A stretch of DNA of 15,498 bases from Bacteroidota bacterium (GTDB lineage: Bacteria; Bacteroidota; Bacteroidia; Bacteroidales; Dysgonomonadaceae): the NCBI GenBank assembly GCA_023418255.1, contig JAEZZZ010000097.1, positions 1 through 15,498 of the forward strand. Reading direction: 5' to 3'. The notes beneath the pieces are model-generated. The model searched no databases, was not told the DNA's origin, and was given only the letters and a program-made list of their open reading frames with translations. The translations under genes and the position numbers were made by a program. Shown in pieces: positions 1-9,337 of the stretch (position 1 is its first letter; the number at the start of each line of letters is the position of its first letter).

Positions 1-131
1 GGTAAAAGGCTGTATATTTGTCCTGCATAATTTGGGGGCGTTAAAATCTATTGTTTTTCTTTTAATGCCTTAAAAATAAGGATTTTCCTCAAATTATGCA
101 ACTTTTTGGTGAATAATGTGGGTTAAAGCAA
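1..131. other. Sequence of unknown origin joined to truncated susC
   Basis: This stretch sits where the N-terminal half of a SusC-type receptor should be, but it does not encode one: the SusC frame is closed by TAA at 114-116 and the other forward frames have stops at 71-73 and 124-126. It holds an exact 11-base inverted repeat (24-34 and 90-100), a small A/T hairpin (60-65 with 70-75) and a TAnnTTTG box at 13-20 reading rightwards. A short frame open from the window edge to a stop at 71-73 could be the tail of a gene further left, but it has no recognisable motif. I infer the end of an inserted element or a rearrangement point. No specific insertion-sequence family could be recognised. Confidence 0.4.
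24..100. repeat. 11-bp perfect inverted repeat
   Basis: TGCATAATTTG at 24-34 is the exact reverse complement of CAAATTATGCA at 90-100, with 55 bases between the arms. The pair lies entirely within the non-SusC segment, immediately left of the susC junction. It could be a subterminal repeat of a mobile element or a protein-binding palindrome. The sequence does not decide between these. Confidence 0.45.
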
Positions 132-2477
132 TTTGACGGACGTCTCATATATGATTACGCGGATGATTCAAGCTGGGGGCCAAAATATAAAGGACAAACC
201 TACATGCCGTGGTATGCGTGGGATCCGACTGATCCACGTTTTGGACAACAAACGGAATGGAAATTTGGAGTGAACATTGAGGATCTCTATAGAACAGGTA
301 TCAACAACACGACCAATCTCTCTTTTGCAAAAGCCGGGAGGGGATATAGTACACGTATTTCGTTTACAAATGTTGATAGAAAAGGGATTCAATACAATAG
401 CGATGCCATTCGTCGTTACATAACGTTTCGCTCATCATTTGATGTTTCTTCAAAGTTGTCCATTAGCTTAGATTATAAATATTCGTTCCGAAAAAATCAC
501 AACGCAGCAACCGAAGGATATAGTACATTCGGAAACTTCCTTGGCTCATTCTTGCAATGGGGAAACACCAACGTGAATCTGCTCGATTTGAAAGACAATT
601 ATTTGCGCCCTGATGGAACTTTCCGTACATGGAATATTACAAGTCCAACAAAATTAACGCCGGCTTATCACTGGAATCCATACGCGTTGATGAATGAAGT
701 AAACCGCACTAGTACATATCAATGGAATGTGTTTAGTGCTACCGCTGAATACAAAGTTTTGGAAAATCTGAAGATTGGAACCAATGCCAATGGAAACATT
801 CGCAATGCTTTGGGAGAAAACAAAATTCCTGAAAACTTGGGAATTGTTTCCGAATATTCACAAACTCAGAACTCCATTGTTGATATGCAGTTTCAGGGAT
901 TTATGAAATACTATGATCGCTACTTTGATAATCGACTAACGCTAGATGCAGCTATTTTTGCGGAAAGTCGTGATTACACTTTTAAAGGCATCGAAGCATT
1001 TACTCGTGATGGCCTCTTCTTAAATAAGTTTTGGAATGTCTCGGCGTCTGAAGGAAAACCGGGAGGAAGTTCGAAGCTATACCACCATCAAGCTCGTAGT
1101 GCTTTTGGAACAGCCACATTGGGTTTTGATGACACCTACTATCTTGATGCAAATTTAAGAAACGATTGGTCATCCACATTGCATCCCGACAACAATAGCT
1201 ATTTATATGGCGGATTAAGCGCTTCCGTTATTTTAAGCAACCTTGTTAAAGCCCACTGGTTAAACTTTTGGAAGGTTAGAGCTTCTGCGGCACAAGTAGG
1301 ATCAACAATGCCGGAATATCAAGTGTATCCGGTGTATCTTACAGGCACAAAATACGGCAATTTGACCTCAATGCTGCAGTCTCGCAACTTACGAGATCCC
1401 AATATTAAACCAACCATCTCAACATCCTATGAGGTGGGAACCGAATTCCGCGCACTTAAAAATCGTATCTGGGGAGATTTCAACTTTTACAATCGCGACT
1501 CCAAGAACCAGATCATTAACCGCAATGTAACACCTGCGAGTGGCTACACAACCGTTAAAGTGAATGCCGGATTAATTAGAAATCGTGGAATAGAATTGAC
1601 TTTAGGAGCAATTCCCGTTAAAACAAAAGATATAGAATGGAGTGTAAACTTTAATTTTTCTAAAAATAAGAACACCTTGGTTGAATTAATCGATAACGAT
1701 AAAGATGATGATTCTTATCAAATTTGGTGGACGAAGTTCTATTACCCCATTTCTATCAACGCGCGTGAAGGAGAACCTATCGGTATCATCCAAGGGAACG
1801 ACTGGAAACGCGACGACAAAGGGAACCTTATTTTAGGAAAACTGCCTAATGGGCATGCCTTAGGTGATGTTCGGCCCTACGTAGACTCAGAAAAATTAGA
1901 TCAGGATTTAGGATTGGCTCAGCCGGATTTTACAGGCGGTTTTTCCACTTCTCTTAATATTAAGGGAGTCTTTATTTCGGCTGCACTTGACTTTTCTAAA
2001 GGAGGCAATATTGTTTCCTGGACAAACTATTGGGGAAATGGCTCAGGTATTTTAACATCCACAACGGGATTGAACGATAGGGGCAAGCCTTTGCGTGATC
2101 CTGTCTCCGAAGGAGGTGGCGTACACCTGACGGGAGTTGATAAGGATGGCAATCCTTTAGATGGCTACTTCGACACTCAATATTATTTTCAAAACTTCTA
2201 TCCGCAAGTTCGGGCACACTCCGTGTACGATGCTTCGTACGTGAAATTAAGAGAACTGTCCGTTGGATATGATTTACCAAAACCGTTATTGGAAAAAATG
2301 AGATTAGGCGTCAAATCGGCTCGATTCTCTTTTGTGGCACAAAACCCATGGCTCATCTATTCTGCTACACCCAACATCGACCCTTCGGAAACGGGAGGAG
2401 CCGAATGGAATTATGTGGAAGGAGGACAAAGTATCTCTACACGCTCATATGGTATTTCTGTTAATTTGACGTTTTAA
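132..2477 (+). pseudogene. SusC/RagA-type TonB-dependent receptor, 5'-truncated
   Basis: This is the C-terminal three quarters of a SusC-family outer-membrane beta-barrel, the channel that works with a SusD lipoprotein to import ligands using TonB energy. Recognisable SusC sequence starts before the first ATG (204): codons from about 132 read FDGRLIYDYADDSSWGPKYKG-like text typical of the family, continuing into MPWYAWDPTDPRFG. The barrel runs unbroken to a C-terminal aromatic residue (ISVNLTF), as in outer-membrane barrels. About 780 residues remain, against roughly 1000 in the family. The signal peptide, carboxypeptidase-like domain, TonB box and most of the plug are missing, and an in-frame stop lies at 114-116. 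Without a signal peptide the remnant could not reach the outer membrane, so I call it a pseudogene. No internal frameshift is seen, which suggests recent damage. The ligand is unknown. Confidence 0.85.
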
Positions 2478-2494
2478 CTATAAAAAAAAGAATT

Positions 2495-4057
2495 ATGAAA
2501 AAAAACATATACATTTTATTGATTTTTATTGGTGCTATCTCGCTTAAAAGCTGTGGTGATTTTGGTGACATAAACACCGACCCCAACAATCCATCGCAAG
2601 CCGATACGCGATTCCTATTTACTCGCGCCATGCAGGGAACAACCTTTGCAGTATTTTCAAGTGCGCCTGCACCAAGCACAAGCACATATGACCCATTTAG
2701 CCAGCTTTACCCACAGTATTTAGCGGAATGTCAAAATATTCAGTACACGCAATTTAGTATCGTCGATTTTAATATGGGGATTTACTACCATACCTTTTTG
2801 AGAAACCTAAAGCTTATTATTGATTTAAATAACGACGAAAATAAAAAAGGAACTGAATTTGTTGCAAAGATGGGTTCCAATGCTAACCAAATCGCCGTAG
2901 CTAGAACATTGGAAGCATTCTACTATATCCACATGACCGATGTGGTTGGAATGATCTATTATTCGGAAGCACTCCAGGGTGATAATGGCAACTTTACCCC
3001 AAAGTTTGACACACAAAAAGATATCTATGCCGATTTGGACGCGAAATTAAATGCAGCATATGCACAATTCAACGAGAGCGAAGGTTTAAATCCAGTGTAT
3101 GACATCTTATTTGATGGAAATGTTTCTAAATGGAAAAAATTAAATGCATCACTTCGGATGATGATGGCTATTAAACTTGCCGATGTTGATCCGGCAACCG
3201 GGAAAGCACGATTCGCGAAAGCATATAAAGATGGAGGTATAAAAACCAATGCCGACAATATGCGATATCGCTATCTGCCTGAAACAGCCAATATGAATCC
3301 ACTGCATGACAACATGGAAATATCTAAGCGTAAAGACTTTTCTCCATCAAAAACAATCGTCGACGCATTGCTTGAATACAAGGATCCACGGGTTTTAACT
3401 TATGGAATTCCAAATCCATTAAACAAGTGGGAGGCGGTACCATTTGGGGTGCCTCGCAACAAAATCTCTGAATACAAAGAAAAAATTGTAATGCTACATC
3501 CCAAGCTCTACGCGATGGACGCCCCGATAACAATTGTGTCAGCCGCAAAAATGTTGTTGGTAGAAGCGGAAGCTGCCGTGAGAGGATGGATATCTGCCGA
3601 TGCGACAGCTTTGTATAAAGAAGCCATTGTGCAATCATTCGCCGAAAAAGGATGTGCCTCTGAAATTGCGTACTACCAAAACAATAAGCCTGATGTGTGG
3701 GGTGAATGGACAGCAGAGTATGGATTTGTTACGAACGTAGATGATTATATCGCGCAACCTAATGTTGCTCTTACGGGTTCCGCGCAAGAGAAGATAGAAA
3801 AAATAGCGATGCAGCGCTGGTTAAATGGTTTTATGGAAGATGGACTTGAAGCCTGGTCTGATTGGCGTCGTTTAAATGTACCGAAATTGTATCCGGGTGA
3901 TGCCGCGGGAGGAGCCATTGAGCACATCCCATATCGTAGATTTTATTATCTTGGAGATTATGAGACGAATAAAGAGAATTATGATGCTGCTATTTCCGCC
4001 CAAGGTGCCGACAATTTTGATACGCGCGTATGGTGGGATGTGGCCGATAATAGTTAA
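2495..4057 (+). CDS. SusD/RagB-family outer-membrane lipoprotein
   Basis: This 520-residue protein is the surface ligand-binding partner of a SusC-type transporter. The N-terminus is a lipoprotein signal: MKKN, a hydrophobic core, then the lipobox LKSC with Cys20 as the predicted lipidated residue. GDFGDINTDPNNP follows, characteristic of the SusD-like branch often annotated 'SusD/RagB family nutrient-binding outer membrane lipoprotein'. The acidic residues just after the cysteine fit surface export in this phylum. The C-terminus (TRVWWD) is also typical. It begins 17 bases after the SusC remnant stops, without an SD sequence, and is the last gene before a terminator. No glycoside hydrolase, peptidase or regulator is next to it, so the substrate cannot be inferred. 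The gene is intact although its SusC partner is truncated, so it is probably non-functional as a pair unless another SusC serves it. Confidence 0.93.
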   Translation: MKKNIYILLIFIGAISLKSCGDFGDINTDPNNPSQADTRFLFTRAMQGTTFAVFSSAPAPSTSTYDPFSQLYPQYLAECQNIQYTQFSIVDFNMGIYYHTFLRNLKLIIDLNNDENKKGTEFVAKMGSNANQIAVARTLEAFYYIHMTDVVGMIYYSEALQGDNGNFTPKFDTQKDIYADLDAKLNAAYAQFNESEGLNPVYDILFDGNVSKWKKLNASLRMMMAIKLADVDPATGKARFAKAYKDGGIKTNADNMRYRYLPETANMNPLHDNMEISKRKDFSPSKTIVDALLEYKDPRVLTYGIPNPLNKWEAVPFGVPRNKISEYKEKIVMLHPKLYAMDAPITIVSAAKMLLVEAEAAVRGWISADATALYKEAIVQSFAEKGCASEIAYYQNNKPDVWGEWTAEYGFVTNVDDYIAQPNVALTGSAQEKIEKIAMQRWLNGFMEDGLEAWSDWRRLNVPKLYPGDAAGGAIEHIPYRRFYYLGDYETNKENYDAAISAQGADNFDTRVWWDVADNS

Positions 4058-4185
4058 TAACAAAATAAAAATAATTCGATTTATTATAACTCCGAATCAA
4101 TTAAATAAAGTGCAATAGGCTTCATACCTTTTCAACAGTTGTTATACAGATAAATCTACTTTAAAATCAAAAAGAAAAGGATTGT

Positions 4186-4226
4186 AAGACACCCATTAAG
4201 GAGAGATCCCCAGGGTGTCTTTTTTC
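4186..4226 (+). terminator. Rho-independent terminator after the SusD-like gene
   Basis: A nine-base stem, AAGACACCC (4186-4194) pairing with GGGTGTCTT (4213-4221), encloses an 18-base loop and runs into a T tract. It lies about 130 bases after the susD stop and separates the SusCD transcript from gltX. The rest of the 4058-4358 gap is A/T-rich and shows no gene; its right end holds the gltX promoter. Confidence 0.8.
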
Positions 4227-4325
4227 TGAAATTATTTTATATATCCGCATCTACTCCTAAAATATGGACAAGAGACAAAATGCGTAAAATTACCCCCTCA
4301 CATTCCGAATCCAAAATAGTTTTGC

Positions 4326-4333
4326 TACCTTTG
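4326..4333 (+). promoter_or_regulatory. Bacteroidota -7 promoter box for gltX
   Basis: TACCTTTG matches the TAnnTTTG -7 element of the Bacteroidota primary sigma factor and lies 25 bases before the gltX ATG. No clear TTTG -33 element is found at the usual distance, so the call rests on the -7 box and its position. Confidence 0.6.
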
Positions 4334-4358
4334 CAGCATATAAATTCATATACATAAA

Positions 4359-5879
4359 ATGACATCAAAAGTAAGAGTACGTTTTGCGCCGAGTCCTACC
4401 GGCCCGTTGCATATTGGTGGTGTAAGAACCGCGCTTTACAACTATCTGTTTGCGAAACAAAATGGTGGCGACATCATCCTTCGTATCGAAGATACCGACT
4501 CGACGCGTTTCGTTCCGGGAGCGGAAAAATACATACAAGAAGCATTTGATTGGCTGGGGATTGCGTTTGATGAAAGTCCCAAAGCAGGAGGAAACTATGG
4601 ACCCTATCGCCAATCGCAGCGAAGAGAAATATATAAACAACACGTTCATCGGCTTTTGGACGAGGAGAAAGCATACATCGCTTTTGATACACCGCAAGAG
4701 CTGGACGCCAAACGCAAAACCGTTCGCAATTTTCAATACGATGCTTCCACACGAGGCGAAATGCGTAATTCGCTCACCCTCCCAAAGGATGAAGTGGAGA
4801 CCCTCATCGAGCGGAATTCGCAGTATGTGGTGCGAATAAAAATAGAGCCGGGCATCGACATCAAAGTGCACGATTTGGTGCGAGGAGAAGTAATTATCAA
4901 CTCATCTGTTCTGGACGACAAAGTGATATATAAGTCGTCAGACCAGTTGCCAACGTATCATTTGGCAAACGTGGTGGACGACTATCTGATGAAAATCACG
5001 CATGTGATTCGTGGCGAGGAGTGGTTGCCGTCATCGCCCTTGCATGTGTGGCTTTATCAAAGCTTCGGGTGGGAAAAACAGATGCCGCAATTTGCGCATC
5101 TTCCGCTTTTGCTTAAACCGGAAGGCAATGGCAAGTTAAGCAAGCGCGATGGCGATCGACTGGGATTCCCGGTGTTTCCTCTGGAATGGAAAGATCCCGT
5201 TTCGGGTGAAATCTCTTCGGGATATCGAGAAAAAGGCTATCTGCCCGATGCCGTTATCAATTTCCTTGCCCTATTGGGCTGGAACCCGGGGAACGACCAA
5301 GAAATTTTCTCATTGGATGAGTTGGTAAAAGCCTTCTCATTTGCTCGATGCAGCAAAAGCGGCGCCAAGTTTGATTTTGAAAAAGCAAAGTGGTTCAACC
5401 ATACATACATCAATAAGACTTCCGACAAGGAGCTGGTGCCCGCAATAGAAAAGAGATTGAAAGAAAAGAAACTCAACTTTTCGTCAAAATACATTGCAAC
5501 GGCCATCGGTTTGGTGAAGCAGAGAGTGAATTTTTTGGATGAGCTGTGGGAGCAGGCGTCTTTTTTCTTTGAATCGCCTACATCGTATGACGAAAAAACG
5601 GTGAAAAAACGCTGGAAAGGAGACACCCCCCAACAGATTGAACAACTAAAAGCATTGCTTGAAGATATGAACGATTTCTCGGCAAAAAATCAAGAAACGA
5701 AGGTGATGAAATGGATTTCTGATAACGGCTATCACACCGGAAACATCATGAACGCGTTTCGTCTGGCTGTAGTGGGCGCGGGAAAAGGACCGCATTTGTT
5801 CGACATAACAGCTCTGATTGGAAAAGAAGAGACCATCAAGCGTCTTCAAAAGGCACTAAAAACAATTCCTTGTAACTAA
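4359..5879 (+). CDS. gltX: Glutamate--tRNA ligase
   Basis: This class I aminoacyl-tRNA synthetase (506 residues, the usual length) charges tRNA-Glu with glutamate in the cytoplasm. The Rossmann catalytic domain opens with RFAPSPTGPLHIGGVRTALYN, where HIGG (18-21) is the HIGH-type signature. The KMSKS counterpart is KLSKR at 259-263, followed by DGDR. The GltX-typical RIEDTD lies between them. The C-terminal third is the helical anticodon-binding region. The ATG at 4359 directly precedes the conserved N-terminus and follows a TAnnTTTG box; there is no SD sequence. Only one base separates the stop from waaA, so the two are almost certainly co-transcribed. Its features fit GluRS rather than GlnRS; a non-discriminating enzyme cannot be excluded. 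Confidence 0.98.
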   Translation: MTSKVRVRFAPSPTGPLHIGGVRTALYNYLFAKQNGGDIILRIEDTDSTRFVPGAEKYIQEAFDWLGIAFDESPKAGGNYGPYRQSQRREIYKQHVHRLLDEEKAYIAFDTPQELDAKRKTVRNFQYDASTRGEMRNSLTLPKDEVETLIERNSQYVVRIKIEPGIDIKVHDLVRGEVIINSSVLDDKVIYKSSDQLPTYHLANVVDDYLMKITHVIRGEEWLPSSPLHVWLYQSFGWEKQMPQFAHLPLLLKPEGNGKLSKRDGDRLGFPVFPLEWKDPVSGEISSGYREKGYLPDAVINFLALLGWNPGNDQEIFSLDELVKAFSFARCSKSGAKFDFEKAKWFNHTYINKTSDKELVPAIEKRLKEKKLNFSSKYIATAIGLVKQRVNFLDELWEQASFFFESPTSYDEKTVKKRWKGDTPQQIEQLKALLEDMNDFSAKNQETKVMKWISDNGYHTGNIMNAFRLAVVGAGKGPHLFDITALIGKEETIKRLQKALKTIPCN

Positions 5880-5880
5880 C

Positions 5881-7116
5881 ATGTATAACATCGGAATATA
5901 TCTTTTACGCGTAGGACTTCTTCTAGTTTCGCCGTTTCATAAAAAAGCACGGAAAATGATAGAGGGAAGACGTGAGACATTTAAAATCCTACAAGATAAA
6001 ATCCGTGTTAATGAGCGATACATCTGGTTTCATGCCGCTTCGTTGGGCGAGTTTGAACAGGCACGTTCCACGATAGAAATCATCAAAAAGGAGATGCCTC
6101 AATACAAAATATTGCTCACCTTTTTTTCGCCATCGGGCTATGATGTGCAAAAAGAGTACCCTTTTGCCGATATTGTCTGCTACCTCCCTTTTGATACATC
6201 GCGCAACGCGCAGCGTTTTATCAATATAGTGCGACCGCATTGTGCCATTTTTGTGAAATATGAATTTTGGTACAATTTCATTCATACCTGCCACCAACAA
6301 GATGTGCCGGTGTATCTGATATCTGCCATTTTTAGAGATACGCAGCTTTTTTTTAAGAAGCGACGCGGAAAATACGGGAATATGCTGCATCTCTATTCTC
6401 ACATTTTTGTGCAAGATGCCGCGTCAGATGAGTTATTGCATAAGTTTGACATAAGTAATGTATCCGTAACAGGTGATACACGCATGGATAGAGTAATTGA
6501 AATTCAAGAACAGTCGATTTCGCTTCCGGTGGCAGAAAAATTCGTAAAAAATTTGTCTTCCGACACCCTTATTATCGTTGCCGGGAGTTCGTGGCCACCC
6601 GATGAAGAAATCCTTATTGATTATTTCAACAACCGGCCAAATGTAAAACTTATTATTGCGCCACACGAAATTCACGAATCACACCTTGCCGAAATTGAAC
6701 AAAAGTTGAAACGTCCTGCCATTCGCTATTCTGTCGTGACGAAAGAGAATATCACCGAAAAAGCATGCCTTATTTTGGATTGTTTCGGCCTGCTTTCGTC
6801 CATCTATCGATACGGGCATATCGCCTACATCGGCGGAGGTTTTGGTGCCGGGATTCACAACTTGCCGGAAGCGGCAGTGTATGGTATTCCCGTAGTGTTT
6901 GGTCCCAATTTTCATAAATTTCGGGAAGCACACGATTTGATAGCCTGCGGCGGTGGATATGCCATTCAGGGAAAAGTTGATTTTTATGACATGATGGATA
7001 CGCTTATTTCATCTTCGGCAGAAAGAGAAGAGAGCGGCAGCAAAGCACGCAAATATATTTATAAAAATGCCGGAGCCACGCGCCGGATTATGAATAAAAT
7101 ATTTGCTGCACCATAG
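5881..7116 (+). CDS. waaA: 3-deoxy-D-manno-octulosonic acid (Kdo) transferase
   Basis: WaaA (KdtA, glycosyltransferase family 30) moves Kdo from CMP-Kdo onto lipid A precursor at the inner face of the cytoplasmic membrane, an early step of LPS core synthesis. The 411 residues match the family's size. Residues 3-18 form a hydrophobic N-terminal membrane anchor. HAASLGEFEQA contains the conserved catalytic-base glutamate (Glu57). GDTRMDR (198-204) is the inter-domain motif. The C-terminal GT-B domain carries GGGFGAGIHN from 318 and GPNFHKFREA (341-350), the nucleotide-sugar site. The gene follows gltX by one base with no SD sequence, so translation may be coupled. Whether it adds one or more Kdo residues cannot be read from the sequence. 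Confidence 0.95.
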   Translation: MYNIGIYLLRVGLLLVSPFHKKARKMIEGRRETFKILQDKIRVNERYIWFHAASLGEFEQARSTIEIIKKEMPQYKILLTFFSPSGYDVQKEYPFADIVCYLPFDTSRNAQRFINIVRPHCAIFVKYEFWYNFIHTCHQQDVPVYLISAIFRDTQLFFKKRRGKYGNMLHLYSHIFVQDAASDELLHKFDISNVSVTGDTRMDRVIEIQEQSISLPVAEKFVKNLSSDTLIIVAGSSWPPDEEILIDYFNNRPNVKLIIAPHEIHESHLAEIEQKLKRPAIRYSVVTKENITEKACLILDCFGLLSSIYRYGHIAYIGGGFGAGIHNLPEAAVYGIPVVFGPNFHKFREAHDLIACGGGYAIQGKVDFYDMMDTLISSSAEREESGSKARKYIYKNAGATRRIMNKIFAAP

Positions 7117-7147
7117 GGGAGCAGCGTTACTGAATTTTAGCACCGAT

Positions 7148-7210
7148 ATGAAACAAACAACTGTTGTTTCACGTTTTACGATAATAGGTTTTAACAACAC
7201 ATCCTTATGA
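7148..7210 (+). CDS. Possible 20-codon leader ORF upstream of pgpH
   Basis: An ATG at 7148 opens a short frame, MKQTTVVSRFTIIGFNNTSL, whose TGA stop (7208-7210) overlaps the pgpH start as ATGA (7207-7210). Four-base overlaps of this kind are classic for translational coupling. An 8-base-pair hairpin (7149-7171) includes part of its start codon. It has no SD sequence, no known family, and is short enough to arise by chance. Treat it as a candidate upstream ORF rather than an established gene. Confidence 0.2.
   Translation: MKQTTVVSRFTIIGFNNTSL
7149..7171 (+). promoter_or_regulatory. Stem-loop in the waaA-pgpH gap
   Basis: TGAAACAA (7149-7156) pairs perfectly with TTGTTTCA (7164-7171) across a seven-base loop. 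The only T-rich stretch after it is short (TTTT at 7174-7177), so it is at best a weak terminator. It could instead influence initiation at pgpH or stabilise the 3' end of the gltX-waaA mRNA. Confidence 0.35.
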
Positions 7211-9276
7211 ACGCAGAAAAAAAGAGAAAGATACGAGTAAGAACGAAGTTTTATATTCCGGGACTTTTTATTGTCGCCATATTGCTTATCACATACATAT
7301 TCCCTCGACAAGGGAAATTTAAGTACGCATTTAGCGAAGGACGTCCTTGGCAATATAAATTGCTGACAGCGCCGTTTGATTTCCCTATTTACAAGCCCAT
7401 ACAGCAGTTAAAAGCGGAACAAGACAGCTTGTTGGCTTATTATGAACCCTATTTTTATATTGATGAAGAGACCATAAAATATGCTTTAACCGATTTTGAT
7501 GCCGATTTAAATGTTTCTAAAAAGTTAAACCGCCTGCCTGCCGAATATAAGAAATATCTACGCAATAAATTAAGGGCAATTTATGATGAAGGGATAATGC
7601 AATCAGAGTATTATGATAAAATTGCCACATCACAAACGCAATCCATCCGATTGAAAAAAGGGAATGTGGCGGAATCACGCGAAATTAACTCGTTCTACAC
7701 CATCCGTTCGGCCTATAAAAGCATATTCGAAGATATTCCTCATAACTTTGACGAATCGCTTATAAAAGCCGCTGATATCAATAATTATATTCGAGAAAAC
7801 ATTGTTTACGACGCTTCAACATCAGAAAAAGCCAAGGCAGAATTTATTCAGCAAGTATCGCCTTCCATCGGCATGGTACAAGCCGGACAGCGCATCATTG
7901 ATCAGGGCGAAATTGTAAATACGCGCACATACAACATCCTATCGTCGCTCAAAAGGGTGACCGAGGAACGAAGTGGCGGAACGGCGCAAAACAAAGGGCT
8001 CATTGTCGGGCAGTTTTTATTAATTGCTCTTCTGTTGGGTTCGTTTCATTTCTATCTGCTTTTTTTCCGACCGATGGAATATCGAAACCGAAGCCACGTC
8101 ACGTTTATGCTTTTGCTGGTTACTTTCTTCATCGCTCTCACGGCAGTGGCTATTCGGTTCGAACTGTTCAATGTGTACATCATTCCTTATGTGATTGTAA
8201 CCATTCTTATCTGTACATTTATCGATTCTCGAACAGCCCTCTTTGCCAGCCTTGTCACCATCATATCCAGTTCATTGATGGTACCCTTTGCGTTTGAGTT
8301 TGTTGTGATTGAAATTGTAGTGGCAATCATCTCCATCTTTATGTTGAAGGAGTTGACCGAGCGCTCACAACTGATTCGCAGTTCATTCTTCATTCTTCTT
8401 ACCTATTGCATTGTATATCTGGCAATAAATATGTATCAAGAGGGCGATATCAGCAAAATAAATTGGGTCGTTTTCATCTATTTTCTCATCAATTTTATAT
8501 TTATCATGTTTTCCTACTTATTGGTCTATATGGTGGAGAAATCCTTTGGATTTATTTCAGGCGTAAGCATGATAGAACTAGCCAATATCAACAGACCACT
8601 GCTGAAAGAACTTTCCGAAAAGGCACCGGGAACATTTCAACACTCAATGCAGGTGTCAAATTTGGGCGTTGCCGGTGCGCTAAAAATTGGAGCAAATGCC
8701 TCGCTGATACGTACCGGCGCACTCTATCACGATATTGGAAAGATGAAAAATCCGGCATTCTTTACAGAAAATCAAATGCCGGGAATGAATCCGCACGAAG
8801 GATTGCCTTTCGAAGAAAGCGCGCGCATCATCATCAACCACGTAAAAGATGGCGTGGAGATGGCAACAAAATATGGTTTGCCGAAACAAATTATCGATTT
8901 CATCCGAACGCATCATGGCACCAGCATGCCAAAATATTTTTATAATTCGTGGAAAAATGCCAATCCCGATAAAGAAATTGACGAGAGCATTTTTCGATAT
9001 CCCGGGCCCAATCCCTTTACAAAAGAAACCGCCATCATGATGATGGCGGATACAGTGGAAGCCGCTTCGCGCAGTTTAACAGAATACACGGCAGAAACCA
9101 TCTCGGCGTTGGTAGATAAATTGATTGATTCGCAACTAAATGAAGGACTGTTCCGCAATGCCCCCATTACGTTCAATGAGGTTGAGATTCTGAAAAAAGT
9201 ATTCATCGATAAACTTTTGACCATTTACCATTCACGCGTGAAATATCCGGAGTTGAAGAAGGAACCAGCACAATAG
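7207..9276 (+). CDS. pgpH: 7TM-HD family c-di-AMP phosphodiesterase
   Basis: A 689-residue membrane HD-domain hydrolase with the PgpH/YqfF architecture. One transmembrane segment lies near residues 15-34, an extracytoplasmic 7TMR-HDED sensor domain spans about 35-262, seven membrane helices follow to about 460, and a cytosolic HD phosphohydrolase ends the protein. Candidate metal ligands are His479, His508-Asp509 (YHDIGK), His545, His569-His570 (HHGTS) and Asp615 (MADTVEA), so the domain looks catalytically complete. Characterised members hydrolyse cyclic di-AMP to pApA, linking a surface signal to osmotic and cell-envelope control. That substrate is assigned from the family, not shown here. 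The gene lies 90 bases after waaA with no clear promoter or SD sequence and may be read through from gltX-waaA. A short upstream frame overlaps its ATG. Confidence 0.93.
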   Translation: MNAEKKRKIRVRTKFYIPGLFIVAILLITYIFPRQGKFKYAFSEGRPWQYKLLTAPFDFPIYKPIQQLKAEQDSLLAYYEPYFYIDEETIKYALTDFDADLNVSKKLNRLPAEYKKYLRNKLRAIYDEGIMQSEYYDKIATSQTQSIRLKKGNVAESREINSFYTIRSAYKSIFEDIPHNFDESLIKAADINNYIRENIVYDASTSEKAKAEFIQQVSPSIGMVQAGQRIIDQGEIVNTRTYNILSSLKRVTEERSGGTAQNKGLIVGQFLLIALLLGSFHFYLLFFRPMEYRNRSHVTFMLLLVTFFIALTAVAIRFELFNVYIIPYVIVTILICTFIDSRTALFASLVTIISSSLMVPFAFEFVVIEIVVAIISIFMLKELTERSQLIRSSFFILLTYCIVYLAINMYQEGDISKINWVVFIYFLINFIFIMFSYLLVYMVEKSFGFISGVSMIELANINRPLLKELSEKAPGTFQHSMQVSNLGVAGALKIGANASLIRTGALYHDIGKMKNPAFFTENQMPGMNPHEGLPFEESARIIINHVKDGVEMATKYGLPKQIIDFIRTHHGTSMPKYFYNSWKNANPDKEIDESIFRYPGPNPFTKETAIMMMADTVEAASRSLTEYTAETISALVDKLIDSQLNEGLFRNAPITFNEVEILKKVFIDKLLTIYHSRVKYPELKKEPAQ

Positions 9277-9337
9277 GATGAGGCTTAACCTGCTTGAAGT
9301 GCCGAACGGTTATAAAATATAAAATAATTTTTTGCAA

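Noticed and set aside
4365..4871. 168-codon open frame on the reverse strand inside gltX
   Set aside because: It lies wholly opposite a conserved synthetase gene, has no recognisable domain and reads as a shadow of the gltX codon pattern.
8406..8945. 179-codon forward frame within pgpH
   Set aside because: It is out of frame with a clearly conserved 7TM-HD protein and shows no known domain.
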